Source of the DNA: Mantis religiosa
Lineage: Eukaryota; Arthropoda; Insecta; Mantodea; Mantidae
Direction of reading: 5' to 3'
Length of the DNA: 64,000 nucleotides
NCBI GenBank assembly: GCA_030765055.1
Contig: JAUKNK010000057.1
Location: 5,449,501 to 5,513,500, forward strand
Position numbers and translations under genes: made by a program. The notes below the pieces were generated by a model. It was not told the origin of the DNA and ran no database searches. It saw nothing but the letters and a program-made list of their open reading frames with translations. This document shows, in pieces, positions 1 to 12,005 of the stretch. Each line of letters begins with the position of its first letter. Position 1 is the first letter of the stretch.

Positions 1-215
1 AACGCCAGGGGAACACATTATTCAGTATTCTAACACAGCTGTCCTTTCTTCCACAGTACATTATTACACCCGTTTAAGTCGAGAAGCTATAGAGATCTTC
101 GAACATAACAACAACTTCAATAGAAAGGAAAAAACTAAACGCCTATATAAAGCGTGGCATCCAGCATTACAAAAAGCACGCAGGAAACCGGACCATCGAC
201 AAATCCAGAACCATA
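1..215 (+). pseudogene. Penelope-like element, C-terminal remnant
   Basis: The plus-strand frame around 45-190 reads a basic, Asn-rich segment containing the string YTRLSREAIEIFEHNNNFNR followed by KAWHPAL. This resembles the tail found after the GIY-YIG endonuclease in Penelope-like retroelements. The piece begins before the window edge and ends at a T-rich run near 229-238, so no catalytic motif is present. It would be the 3' end of a broken element. I recognise it from its pattern only; it lacks the RT and GIY-YIG cores that would prove it. Confidence 0.45.
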
Positions 216-1387
216 CGCCGCCAACTGCTTTTTTTTTTAGTGGGTGTGGCCCCGCCTCCGCCACACCCGGTGGCGATCATCCGAAGGGGATCTACGTCGC
301 CTCCCCTACCATGCACTAAGCTACACTAAAGTGATGGGTAGGAAAGGTGGTAAGTGGTGCCCGGTACCGCCGAAGCAACCCGGGAGTTAGTGGGTGAATA
401 CTAAATAGGCGCCCGCATACAAGAGAGTATACGGACAGAGTGGGGAGTTAGGTACTGGCCATGGCCAAGGCTCTGACCAGGGACCTATTGTTAGCGGAGG
501 ATTTTCATGCTCATGCAGGATGGAGCTATGCGGGGGTGTCATGCTAATTATAAACTGTTGGGATACCTTACCATAATTGAGGCTTCAGCTGGAGAAGGCG
601 CTGAGTCTTGTATTCTCTTCGACATCTGCCGATGGTCCTGAAAAATAAACCTAGGAGAGGAGGGGAGAGGAATGTACATGGGGGGATGCTATACACTTTA
701 TTTACATTTATTTTACATACATAATCTGATATATTTACACCGTTTTAACTAGAGTAATTCTTTCTTTTTTCCTTCTTTTTTTCCTTTTTTTTTACATATT
801 TTTACTTCTTTTTTGTATCTTTTTCCTTTTTTTGACTACATAGAAACAATAGTTTCCCTTAACTCTATACTACTATACTACTGCTGCCGGTCTGGTCCTT
901 AGTCGTTGGCTGGGTCGTCATTGCTTGGGGTTGTCCGTTACCCCGGGCCGCCCAGGGCAGGGAGTTAGCAACTGCCTCAGCCACAACATCAAATATAGAC
1001 AATAAAAGCAACCACCCACCCCCTGCAGCAGCCGAACCAATAACAGAATACCGGAGCAACCAGGAACTAGCTCCGCCCACCCACGCTAAACGTATAAAGG
1101 CCGCGAAGCCAAAGGGAAGCCCTCGGGAAGCTCCCGGCAATTTGCAAATCTCCAGAAGAGAGCAGCAGCAACAGCGTGCGAGCGACAACCTAATAGAAAA
1201 CGCCGGAAGCAGCAAGCCTAAGGAATCAGTCAGGAGAAGCACAAGACCACAGCCAACGCCTTAGGGCGGTTATATAGGCGCACCCAGTGCTCGGCCCTCT
1301 GTGCTTCACGCAATTAGCATCCTGTTACTGATAGGTAAGTGTTAGCCTTAAGTAGCTGCAGTGCTGCACCGAAAGTTGCAGGGCAAC
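216..1387. other. Non-coding leader / possible LINE 5' UTR
   Basis: No credible gene. The first 450 bases are GC-rich and hold many small hairpin-capable runs. Positions 690-850 are T-rich. From about 860 the sequence is again GC-rich and leads into the J1 ORF1. It may include the 5' UTR of J1 copy 1, but copies 2 and 3 are truncated downstream of this point, so the 5' boundary cannot be set by comparison. The minus-strand open frame at 865-1242 has low-complexity composition and no recognisable domain. Confidence 0.4.
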
Positions 1388-3159
1388 ATGCCCATCCAAA
1401 ACGCCACCCCTAACCAAACCAAATGTCCCGTACAGGATGCTATCCCTAGCACCAGTACTGGTATTACGCACCAACCTGCCGTTAGCCAGGCTACGGTAGG
1501 AATCAAACGGCCTCGCCAACAACGCCAAAAGAGCGGAAGAGGCAAGACCAAACGTTTGGCTATCGACCAACAACAAATCAATCAGGGTTCATCCCGGGAA
1601 TCATCTCCGAGCTCAGGAAAATTGGAGAGTGAGCTCTCCCAACACACCTGCTCTACTGAAGCAGGCCCTTTCAACGGAGCTGAGGCTCCCCACCTTCATC
1701 CATCCACAAAGGAGAGCGACTCCGAGGCTAACTCGTCGAACATCGACACGGATGTTGACGAAGCAGAATTTCAGGAGGTGACTTCTCTGAGGAAGAGAAG
1801 AGCTGCTTCAGATGTGCCATCTACTGGTGGACCCAGGATTAGGGAGCCACCATGACGACACATCCCACTTATCATCGTGGATGACTTCAAGGGGCTGGTC
1901 GGCTTCCTAAAGAAAGTAATGCCGACTCTCTCGGGGTCATGCCTGGTGAATAGGCGAAAAAACAGGTTTGTCTTCCAGGCCAAGAGCGTGGAAGACTATC
2001 AATTGCTGATCAGGGCTTTTGATAGCAAGTCCGTGCCCTATTTTACCTTCGGCCTTGATAAGGCTCGAGACATACGCAGGGTTATCCGGGGCCTCGCAGT
2101 GGATACTTCTGTGGGGGATATTGAGGACGACCTTCGACGTCAGGGCATTTCCCCACGAGTAGTCCAGCAACTCACAACGCCAGCTCCAGAGGGCCAATCT
2201 GGCCCCATCCCAATACCCCTATTTTTAATAATAGTGGGGCGAGCTAAAGTCCCTGAGGGCAAACTGGAAGGGGTCAAAACCATCTGTTACCTCAGGGTAA
2301 CTTTGGAACACGTCAGGAGCCCTAGCGGTCCCCCCCAATGTCACCGTTGCTTAGGGTTTAATCACTCTAGCCACTTCTGCCGCCGTAACCTTCGTTGCTT
2401 GAGGTGCGGTGAAGCCCACACAAAGGAGGAGTGTCCGAGGTCCACCACAGAGGTACCTACTTGCACTAATTGCAAGGGTGAGCATGTGGCATGCTACGGA
2501 GGCTGCCCGGTCCGAAAGGCGGTTATAGCCGCCAGAAGGCCGAAGCAGACCGTTAGGCCACAACAGGCAACATCAGCACCTACCAGCCGAGGGCAAGGAT
2601 TACCGCCTTCCAGAAGCACCAGCGATTGGCCAAGGCTCAGAGCTACGGCCAATCAGAGAGAGCCACATCAGCAAGAAGAGGAGAAGGCTACAACGCTCGC
2701 CCAAGTGGTGCAAAGGCCCCCGAGAGACCCAAATATGTCTCGAGATACACCACACACGCCAACACACAACACGCAGTCACGGGCCCAGTGGCCACAAACA
2801 CATACTTCACGACCTAGCGTAGGGAGCGGGCCTGCAGGCGAGCCCCAGGCTGATTACCGGTTGGGGGAGGGGCAAGTGTCCCCCTTGCCACAACGTCAGC
2901 CGAGGGATGCACGGGCTGTAGGCAGGCCTGCACCTGTCAGGTCATCCTCTCCGACACCCATCCCCGCAGTTGTGGAACTAGACTTCTCTCAATTGCTGAT
3001 GTGGATACAGCAGACTCTGCCCACGGACAGCGTTTTTGCGAGTTGCTAGTCAAACTCATTTCTGCTCCAGATCCGGCCAGCAAAGTACTAGTCCTCATGG
3101 AAGGTCTCACACTCCTGACTTCTGCCATTCCTCGGCCTGAAAATGGGGGATCGGAATAG
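1388..3159 (+). pseudogene. J1 LINE ORF1 (gag-like, zinc knuckles), broken
   Basis: Encodes the nucleic-acid-binding ORF1 protein of a Jockey-clade LINE, expected to coat the element RNA in a ribonucleoprotein. An upstream GTG is open at 1361, but ATG at 1388 is the likely start. The frame is interrupted by TGA at 1853-1855 and then continues unchanged to 3049. The C-terminal half has three knuckles in order: CHRCLGFNHSSHFC (CX2CX4HX4C), CLRCGEAHTKEEC, and CTNCKGEHVACYGGC. A Pro/Gln/Arg-rich linker follows. Comparison with copy 3 shows a frameshift near 3035-3045; in the restored reading frame the ORF stops at TAG 3157-3159, overlapping the ORF2 ATG (3143) by 17 nt, as in copy 3. Confidence 0.82.
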
Positions 3160-5889
3160 GTTACGTACCTCTTTCCGATTCGCATTCTGTAATGCTTGTG
3201 GTCTGGATGGTCAGGGGAGTGAACTTCTGCACTTTGCTCGGGAGTACGCTCTAGATGCCATCCTCGTCTGTGAAACGCATCTGCGTCCAGATTCCCGTTT
3301 CCGAGTCCCGGACTTTACTTGTTACCGCACGGACCGCCAAGGGCGACCTGGCGGAGGCACGGCGGTGCTCTAGAGGCAATATGTGGTCCACAGACCTTTC
3401 CAACTTCCTCCTCTTCAATCCTTAGAGGCTACGGCAGTGTGTCTAGACCTCGGCGGATCGGAAGTCATGCTGGTATCCATTTACCATCCTCCGGGTAGAT
3501 TATTCGTAAGGAACGACTACCAATCCATCCTAGCTCTGCACCCTAGGGTTATCATGGCGGGCGACTTCAATGCCAAGCATGAGCGTTGGCATTGCAGACG
3601 CCGAGATGCAAGAGGCACCGAAATAATCCGCCTTATAAATGCGGACCCACAACTACAAGTACAGGGTCCCTGGCAACCCACTCACCACCCGCGAGGTGGA
3701 GGGCTGGCTTCGGTCATCGACTTCGCTATCACCAAGCATGTCCCATTTCACCTCACTCTCACCTCACTAAACGCACTCCATTCAGATCATAATCCAGTAT
3801 TGACAGAGATCAATACTAGGGTAGCCAGCCATGACCTCTCGATTCAAACACGAGAGGTCGACTGGGAAGGCGTAAGGAACTGCTTCCGCACCTCCATACC
3901 ACCAAACCCCAGGATTCAGAGCATCCGCACCCTCGAGGCTGCGGTCTCATCTTTCACCTCCATAGTCACGCGAACTGCCAATAATCTGACAGTTTATGCT
4001 GACGCTCCTTTACACCCGGATATCCTTCCCCTGGACATCGTCCTATTGATCCGCCGCTCTTGGGCGGCAAGGAGACTCTACCAGCGTCACCGCACGCCGC
4101 ATAATCGCGCGCTACTTGGACGACTTCGTCGTCAGGTCAGTGTCCGCCTACGGGAGCACAGAGTGCGAGCGTGGGAGGACACAATGGCCAGGTTGCGTGT
4201 AGAGGAAGGCGACGTGTGGAGGATTGCAAAGACTCTCAGAAACCGCCGAGGTCAATACCACTCCCCATTGCAGGGTACACGGGGTCTGGCCTATGATCCT
4301 AAATCCAAGGCAGATGTCTTTGCGGATTACCTTGAGCGTACAATGTGCCCCAGAGAAAACCCTCAGGACGATATCTTTTCGGTACGTGTCCGAAGGGAGG
4401 TACGTCGATATTTTCGGCGACCCCCGGAGGATGCGGACCGACTACCCATAGTCCGTCCTAGTGAAGTCCAAGGCGCTCTGCAGCGACTCAAACCTAAGAA
4501 GGCGGCGGGACCTGATGGGCTTACCCCACTCATGCTCCGTCATCTTCCTTTCAACGCCGTGCTGTTCTTGACAAAGGTCTTCAATATGTGCCTAACTCGG
4601 TCACTTTCCACGCGAGTGGAGGGAGGCCAGAGTGATCTGCATATTGAAGCCAAGAAAGGACCCGGTGCACCCTTCCAATTACCGTTCCATTAGCCTGCTA
4701 TCTACCCTCTCGAAAGTCTTCGAGAGGATAATTCTCACCCGTTTGTCCCCAGTATTGGGTGACATTCAAGCCATACCTCCTTATCAATTTGGATTTCGTC
4801 CGGGGCACTCGACAGTCCAAAAGCTGCTGCGAGTCGTGCAGACGGCTGCCCTGGGTTTCAAGGAACAGGCGCTCACGGCAGCAGGGTCTTTGGACGTCGA
4901 GAAGGCTTTCTCTACAACCTGGCACACCGGATTCCTTCACAAGCTTATCCACCTGGGCCTACCAAACCAATTAATCAACATCTTACACAGCTTTCTAAAA
5001 CATCGCACTTTTAAAGTCACAGTTGCGGGGAAAACATCTACTCTGAGACCCGTGAGAGGCGGAGTCCCAGAAGGCTCTGTATTATCTCCCACACTATTTA
5101 GTGTATACATGGCAGACTTCCCAACCGATCCGCGCGTCGAAATGGCACAATATGCTGACGACGTGCTGCTCTTCTGCAAAGACAGACATATTCGCAGAGC
5201 GTTCAACCCAATTCAAAGACACCTCTGTCTCACACAAGAGTGGTGCAGGCGTTGGCGGATGTCCGTTAACCCGGACAAAAGCCACGCTATTCTATTCACC
5301 AAGCGCCACACCCCCGCAGACTGCCCTGATTTCCATTTTAGAGGCCGAAGGATAGAATGGGTACCCTCTATCAAATAACTGGGAGTAGAGCTAGACAAGG
5401 GTCTGACTTTCCGTCGACACATCGGGGAACTCTCGGCGAGGGTTCAGGGAGCTATTGCATCCCTGTATCCTATGCTGGGCTCTCGATCGCTGCCAGTCCG
5501 CGTAAAGCTATACCTTTTTCGAGCTCTTATAGTCCCGTTGATGCTATATGCCTGCGAGGTCTGGGGCATGGCCGCAGATTCCTGGCTGGCATATCTTCAA
5601 CGCGCTCAGAATAGAGGACTTAAGTCCATCTATTCAGTAGGCCGATTCTTCCCAGTAAGGTTCCCACATGAAGCCTCGGGTCTTCCATACGTGGAAGATG
5701 AAATTAGACGCCGGGCTACAAAATTATACGCACAGTTACCTTTGCACAGAAGTGCCCTGGTTCGGTCTCTTGGTGATTATGATCCCACAAGACGTCGTCG
5801 CCGACTATTCCGGGTCCCCCGCATGGCTTGCCGGCATCCGAGGTAACCACGGAGCATTTCCAGCAGCAGCAAAAGCTGAGCTCACATAA
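3143..5889 (+). pseudogene. J1 LINE ORF2 (endonuclease-reverse transcriptase), broken
   Basis: N-terminal APE-type endonuclease: NACGLDGQG, ETHLRPDSR, TDRQGRPGGGTA, GDFNAKH and SDHNPV motifs are all visible. The RT domain follows with FGFRPGHSTVQ, LDVEKAFSTTWH (motif A, with Ser where AFD is usual), GGVPEGSVLSP and AQYADDVLLF (catalytic YADD). Damage: TAG at 3371-3373, a frameshift near 4600 (the frame resumes at about 4632), TAA at 5376-5378 (Tyr in copy 2), and a C-terminal frameshift near 5790. The C-terminal WGMAADSWLAYLQRAQNRG region is conserved in all three copies. Family assignment is firm; function is lost. Confidence 0.88.
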
Positions 5890-6177
5890 TCTACCAAGAG
5901 TTGTTGGTCTCAAAATTAAACAAAAATTCAGTCAAAATTCATTTCAAACTAAAATAAAATAAGTCTTTCTACGCCAGGGTGCTAGTGATAGCATTCTATC
6001 CTTCTAGAGGAGTCAATAGACTACCTCATATGCAATCCACCATCCTCAAAGAAAAACAGTCATCCTAACCCATCCCGAAAAGAAAATCCTATCTGTGCTT
6101 AAACCCTATCCTGGGTGGGCACACAGCAACAATCTTCAGGCTAACACAAGTCTACCAGTATCTGCGAGCGAGCGAGG

Positions 6178-7685
6178 GCTCCGTGTCAGTCATCGCCGAG
6201 ACTACGAGAGAGTTAAGGCAACACCACTGAGGATGTTCGGCGCAGCTTCGGACGAAGCGTCTGGAAGGAGATTCCTAACTAGACCACGGCCCACAAGCCC
6301 GGATAATCAGTTTTTATATTATGACACCACCCATGAAAGGTTACGCAGTTTGATCAATGTGCAGAATGTTTGCTTATTGGATCCAATTTCTTTTCTTTTA
6401 TCATAGAGGTGATATTGAATTAAAATTTCAGCTCATAATCAAGCATTTCTAAATATGTTACTATTGTTTCAACATTTTATAAGCTGCTTTTACCTACCAC
6501 AAGATATGTGGTAAAACCTTTCTGTTTTCATATGACACTAGGTATTTAGTAATTTTAATAGTACAAGAGAGATAAACGTAACCAGTTTAGGCTAAAGGGA
6601 ATCAATTTAATCTTATATCTAAGATTCATCTTTCCTTTATTATACCTTTGAACCAATACCTACAAAGGTGCTAAATCCACTTTCTGTATATGTCTGTAAT
6701 TTAAAGTCTATGTTGGTATATCCTTGTCTCTGCTGTACAATGTCAAAAGTAATAGTAAAGATATCAGCTCCTTAGTGGAATTAAGAAAAACCTGAGTAGC
6801 AGGTATTAAATTTGAAAAACTCCTGAGAGTTTGCTATAAATACTTGACAAAAGACAAGACAAAATCCTAGACGTCTATATAAATTGACAAAAGAAAGTAG
6901 GGAACAGGAATATATAGAGGTCAGTAGTAAAAAGAGCTATGGAAGAAATATGAATTCAGGATATACGGAATATAGAAAATAGAAATGTAGACATTTTATG
7001 GAAAATAACTACAACCACAATAGAGCATATAGAAAGACAGACATGGGGAAGGCTAGAAAATAGAAAAATCTTTAAATTTTATTGTGATCTATAAGGGAAT
7101 ATGAAAAACCATGCAATAGACAGGACGGGGAAGGAATGTCTTGGAGAAGAATGGGATCAATGTAATTAAGAAGCACAATAGGAATATGTGGATTATTTAG
7201 GGAAACAGAAAGTACGGTTCATTGCTTGACAAGAATAGAGAAATAGCGCTATGGAAGGAGAACATCAAAAGATTTGAATTAAGATTATAGCATTAAGAAT
7301 TGCTACAAGAGGAAATAAAAATATGTGAAAGTTTTTTTGGAAAGTTAAAAAGAAGTAGATATGAAAAGGAAGATTGACAATGAAAAAAATGCTGGGTCAA
7401 CAATGGGAGGCATATAGGAAATTACATTAGATGGCTGAGTGGATGCTGTGCTACAATTAGATCTAAATCTTAGTTAATTTGTTCTGTCACACCAGCCGTG
7501 TGTAATTCAAATTCTGGATAGGTTCAGTCAGACTGACAAATAATAGCGGTTGACTATAGAGCCTGGACTTAGGTTCTTATGTGTTATAAGTCGACATTAA
7601 GGAGTAGTCTGATATGTATAAGAGAATTTCCTAGTTTACCAGGATAATGCGAGTCAATTTGAGAATTAATGTCAAATGAAATGAG
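6178..7685. other. Intergenic, no gene seen
   Basis: AT-rich sequence without a convincing ORF. The region from about 6900 to 7400 is purine-rich on the plus strand. I see no protein family signature on either strand and no terminal repeats. Confidence 0.5.
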
Positions 7686-7924
7686 TAGTGTTTAATGCCC
7701 GCTTTTACTACATATGGCACCGCAGGCAATGACACTGATGATACATCAGATGAAGATGGAGCATCGGTGGAATGAGATGGTTGGGGAAACCGGAGGTCCC
7801 GGAGAAAACCTGCCCCAGCACCATATTGTCCACCACGAATCTCTCTTTGCGGTCGCCTGGGATCGAACCCGGGCCGCTTTGGTGAGAGCCAAGCGGTCTA
7901 ACCACTGAGCCACGCCGCGGCCAC
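7686..7924 (-). mobile_element. tRNA-derived SINE (family S1), copy a
   Basis: Reading the minus strand: a tRNA-like head with box A (TGGCTCAGTGG) and box B (GGTTCGATCCC), followed by a body containing TTTTCTCCGGGACCTCCGG and a 3' end AAGCGGGCATTAAACACTAC. It is collinear with copies at 52.7 kb and 63.4 kb. RNA polymerase III transcription from the two boxes is expected for such elements. A TSD is not clear here. Confidence 0.8.
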
Positions 7925-8352
7925 GAATTGTCATACTGGCATTAGTGTCAAGCTCAATTGTTACAGCCACCTACAGAGTTCCACTTGTTCAGGTAAACCA
8001 TTAGTCAAAGCTTCCTTCACTCGCTATTGATAGGTGACAGCAAAGACAAAGGAGTGCAGTGTTTCCTGACACTTGAAGTCCCATTGCTGTAATGGAATAG
8101 CCAAACGTTTGTCAGGTATAGTTGATCACTTTGCTGTGGGCATTAACTAATAATGGAGTTGCTTACTTGCTTTTTCACCACAATCTAGAGCTGAACAAAG
8201 TTTACAGTTCTGGGCTGTACACTTCCAGATTCATTTAAAATGATAATTGTGGATAGATTCATTATTTGTAACTACTTTCCACTTATCTCTGAGTTTGATG
8301 TCACACATTTTAAAAATGATACTAACTGATACTAAGTTCTGGAACATTTCAG

Positions 8353-9589
8353 ATTATACCCAGAAACAGTTCCTGTCGCGACTCTTGACAAGTCTCCATT
8401 GTTCTGTGCTGAATTCCAAACAAGAAACACAAATTATGATTATCAAAAATATGATGTTACATGTGATGTACTAACTGCAAAGGAATCCGTATATTCTGAT
8501 CAATATGATAAATGTAGTGATGGGGCAGACAATTATATAGAACCTTTATACTTAGAACACAATAGTTTAAGTGATTTGAGCAAAACAACACAACAGTGTA
8601 GCACGAGTGAGAGCAGCTTTAAATCTGAATCAAATTTGAAAACACATAACATTATTAATGAGGATAAGAAACCACATCAGTGTAATATTTGTGATAAGAG
8701 CTTTACATGGCTATCAGATTTGAAAAGGCATAATTTAGTTCATAAAGGTAAGAAACCGCACCAGTGTAAAGTTTGTGGTAAGGGCTTTACTCAGTTGTCG
8801 CATTTGAGAATACATAATTTAATTCATGAAGGTAAGAAGTCACACCAATGTAAAGTTTGTGATAAGGGCTTTACTCGTTTGTCGCATTTGAAAATACATA
8901 ATTTAATTCACGAGGGTAAGAAGCCACACCAATGTAAAGTTTGTGATAAGAGCTTTACTCAGTTGTCAAATCTGAAAACACATACGTTAGTTCATGAAAG
9001 TATAAAGCCACACCAGTGTAAAGTTTGTGATAAGAGCTTTACTCAGTTGTCAGGTTTAAAAAGTCATAATTTTGTTCATGAAGGTAAGAGGCCACACCAA
9101 TGTAAAGTTTGTGATAAGGGCTTTACTCAGTTGTCGCATTTGAGAATACATAATTTAATTCATAAAGATAAGCCACACCAATGTAAGGTTTGTGATAGCT
9201 TTACTCAGTTGTCAGGTTTAAAAAGTCATAATTTTGTTCATGAAGGTAAGAGGCCACACCAATGTAAAGTTTGTGATAAGGGCTTTATTCGGTTGTCGCA
9301 TTTGAGAACGCATAATTTAATTCATGAAGGTAAGAAGCCACACCAATGTAAAGTTTGTGATAAGGGCTTTACTCGGTTGTCGCATTTGAAAATACATAAT
9401 TTAATTCACGAAGGTAAGAAGCCACACCAATGTAAAGTTTGTGATAAGAGCTTTACTCAGTTGTCAAATTTGAAAACACATACGTTAGTTCATGAAAGTA
9501 CAAAGGAACACCAGTGTAAAGTTTGTGATAAGAGGTTTACTCGGTTGTCAACCTTGAAAAGTCATAATTTGGTTCATGAACGTAAGTAG
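8353..9589 (+). CDS. C2H2 zinc-finger protein, terminal exon (block A), 11 fingers
   Basis: Probable nuclear DNA-binding protein. The exon starts after the acceptor TTTCAG (AG at 8351-8352); the frame is open from there with one base completing a split codon, giving about 412 codons to TAG 9587-9589. About 100 residues of acidic/Ser-rich sequence precede a degenerate finger (second Cys and last His lost), then eleven C-X2-C-X12-H-X3-H fingers of the type HQCKVCDKSFTQLSNLKTH. Linkers are HEGKKPHQ-like rather than TGEKP. Finger 7 has a one-residue deletion between its second Cys and the conserved Phe. Fingers 3-4 and 9-10 are nearly identical, as are 5-6 and 7-8, showing internal duplication. 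A twelfth finger lies beyond the stop. The 5' exons were not found in the window. It is open throughout, unlike paralogues B and C, so it may be functional. Confidence 0.8.
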
Positions 9590-9682
9590 GCATACCAATG
9601 TAATTTTTGTAATAAGAGCTTTAGTCGTTTGTCACTTTTGAAAGTACATAGTTTGACTCATGACAGTAGCAGTACACAATAA
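9590..9682 (+). pseudogene. Twelfth zinc finger cut off by the stop codon of block A
   Basis: Immediately after TAG 9587-9589 the same frame continues as YQCNFCNKSFSRLSLLKVH and THDSSSTQ before a second stop. Block B has AAG (Lys) at the equivalent linker position. The simplest reading is a Lys-to-stop change that shortened the protein by one finger. Confidence 0.7.
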
Positions 9683-12005
9683 TGTGTTAAATATTCATTG
9701 TCATGTTTCCTAACCAATAATTTGATTTATGATGGTATGAAGCGGAGATGAACAGAGTATGTTACCAGAGCACTAATTGTCTTCTTTCAACGAAGCAGTT
9801 CCTATTGTTCAGGGAATAGGTGGTTTTTGTTTTAGCATTTGGTGTTTATTATCATCACATTATTATTAGTAGTTGAATTATTATTTAGCTCATGTTAAAT
9901 AAATATATTAATTTGTATGCATATAGTAATTGTACTTACATAGTCAACTATTATGTAAATGTGTTAAATAATTGTCATCTTCGGGTCTGATAATAAACAA
10001 TTCAAATGAATTGCTTTCTAACATTATTTGCCCCAAATTAGCATAAGTAGCCACACTTTTCAGCAGCACTTTAATGCGGTTTCATTATTTATATTCCAGG
10101 CTTTTGTTACTTTGACAGCGAACTCACACAAGTGGTTTGTTTGCTACACACTTAATAGATACTACATAGAGTCATTTTCACATTCGTTCAAGAAGGCGAG
10201 TGGAGTCCATCTGTATAATTTTGCCTCTGTTGTTTGGTTGAAACAATACAGACTTACATTTGTCACATTGGGTAGGCAAATGGGTTCATCACTATAGCAG
10301 GATGAATAGTGACATTGTCAAGATGGTTTTCAGGTCCAGCTTTATCTTGAGCTTTTTTCTCACAGCTGATACAAATGTTCCAAAGAGGCACTGTGAGGAT
10401 ATTTCTCTCTCCAGATATTCCTTCTGAGTATGATATTGATCAGATACCGCATTTCTGTTGAACAGAACTTGACTTCTGCTATTAAGAATAACAATGAGTG
10501 TTAGCTAATGACTCCTTTGTTTTGCAAATCGTAGTTCATGCTACACATTCAGTCTCTGGTTTGTCCCCATGAGCTTTCTTCTGGTTGCTGGCAGCTAATA
10601 GTTTTGAAGGAAGCATCTTCTAAATATTGCTGGAGGTCACACATCTCCTAAGTATAGCTGAAGCCATCTTGCAAATGAATCATATGTCCCAAAATGGTCA
10701 ACAGTAGTTTTGATGTCAGGTTTTCATGTTTAGTAGGCCCAACTGTTGAAGTTGGCAAGAAAATAATAATAAATAATAAAATAATAAATCCTGAAATAAT
10801 ACATGCATTGTATGCTACGTGGTAATTTTAACCATATGTTGAATATTGTAGGTATTAATTCTAGCATTATCCTTGTGGTAAACCAAAACCAATATTCCAC
10901 AAGACCGGAATATTTGAAAATGTTGGTCCTTAGCCTTACTGTCACAACTGCTACAGAGAAAAGCAACGGCATCGAAGCTTCCCAATGATCTGAAAGAGCT
11001 TCCAAAGATATATAAACTTGAACAACCAAAAGCAGTTGAGTTGCCAAACGTACCTTAATCATTGAAAAGAAGACGATTTGAATCCTGCAGTAAAGACAAG
11101 AACAGCAACTGTTGGGAAATGCAACGCTCCTTTCTGTTTGAGAAAATATGCCAAAATCATTTTGATAACTACTTAGTCAGGGAGAACAGAAGTAATAGCT
11201 GATGACTTGTGGTATCTGAACATAATTAATGACAAGATGTATTTTAAAATAGCTTATTCTTTTTACGTAGGCTTCAGACAAATTGCACGGTACACTCTAT
11301 TTTTATTATATTTTAGCTGATATGTTTAATATTGTGACTTCTAATGTTTTACGGATAGCCAATTAAAGAGCACATGTCTTTATCAACAGTGATAATGCAA
11401 TTGTGAATTGCATTTCTTTTCAAATAGCATGGCAAAGAATGTGAACTGGAATATTGAAGATGTTCTAGAAGCCCAGCATTGTGGCGATCATTTGCAATGG
11501 GAATGCTGTAAATCATGTGGGATGGATGACGTGAAGATTTGTTTGTTACCTTTGTGAAGATCTTGTAGTGTAATCCTGTAGGTTCCTCGGCAACATCCCT
11601 GGAGTTAGAGATCTTATCTCTGTGCACGGTCGTGGAGTAGAGGAAAATTATTACTGCTTTTAGAACAAACAATTGCCTCTCCTTTTTCAAAGTCGAGTAC
11701 TTAATTCTACTGTAAATTTACCAAACTTTGATACAAATTTAAATGACGTGAAATGCTGTCCTTTAAGAAACGGTGTTCGGCCTATAGATAAACGATTCTT
11801 CTCTTACACTTACACTAATTAGTGCATCTTAAATGCATATACACAAAATTTTTTCCGCACACGCTGGCCGAGACTCATATACACATCTTTCTCCTATGGA
11901 GTTCTGATGCAGAAGAACGCCAATTGCCAATAATCTCCTGCTCCATTCTTTGTATTTTGCTATAGCAACCAAATAATTAACGTCCTACTGGTCCATATCA
12001 CCATA
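9683..12005 (+). repeat. Duplicated 3' flank of ZNF block A
   Basis: This stretch aligns by eye, in order, with 32,063-34,135 (plus) and with 58,230-55,935 (minus). Landmarks are the TTCAGCAGC segment near 10,060, the CCCAATGATCTGAAAGA segment near 10,980, the minus-strand frame at 11,349-11,690, and GTTCTGATGCAGAAGAA near 11,900. It is probably the 3' UTR and downstream sequence of the duplicated gene. Around 10,975-11,180 there is a decayed plus-strand frame (LPNDLKEL, KRRRFESCSK) that could be a transposase or zinc-binding remnant; I could not identify it. Confidence 0.65.

Larger units (their letters stand above)
1388..6177 (+). mobile_element. Jockey-clade LINE (family J1), copy 1, nearly full length
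   Basis: Two-ORF non-LTR retrotransposon: a gag-like ORF1 with three CCHC knuckles, then an ORF2 with apurinic-like endonuclease and reverse transcriptase. The 3' UTR is shared with copies 2 and 3 and ends in a GAGC/CGAG repeat (about 6164-6176), not poly(A). ORF1 has one in-frame stop and a frameshift; ORF2 has two in-frame stops and at least two frameshifts, so the copy is dead. The 5' end is uncertain, and I could not find a TSD. Confidence 0.85.

Noticed and set aside
865..1242. 125-codon minus-strand open frame
   Set aside because: Leu/Ser/Ala-rich composition from a GC-rich leader, no start context or domain; antisense to the probable LINE leader.
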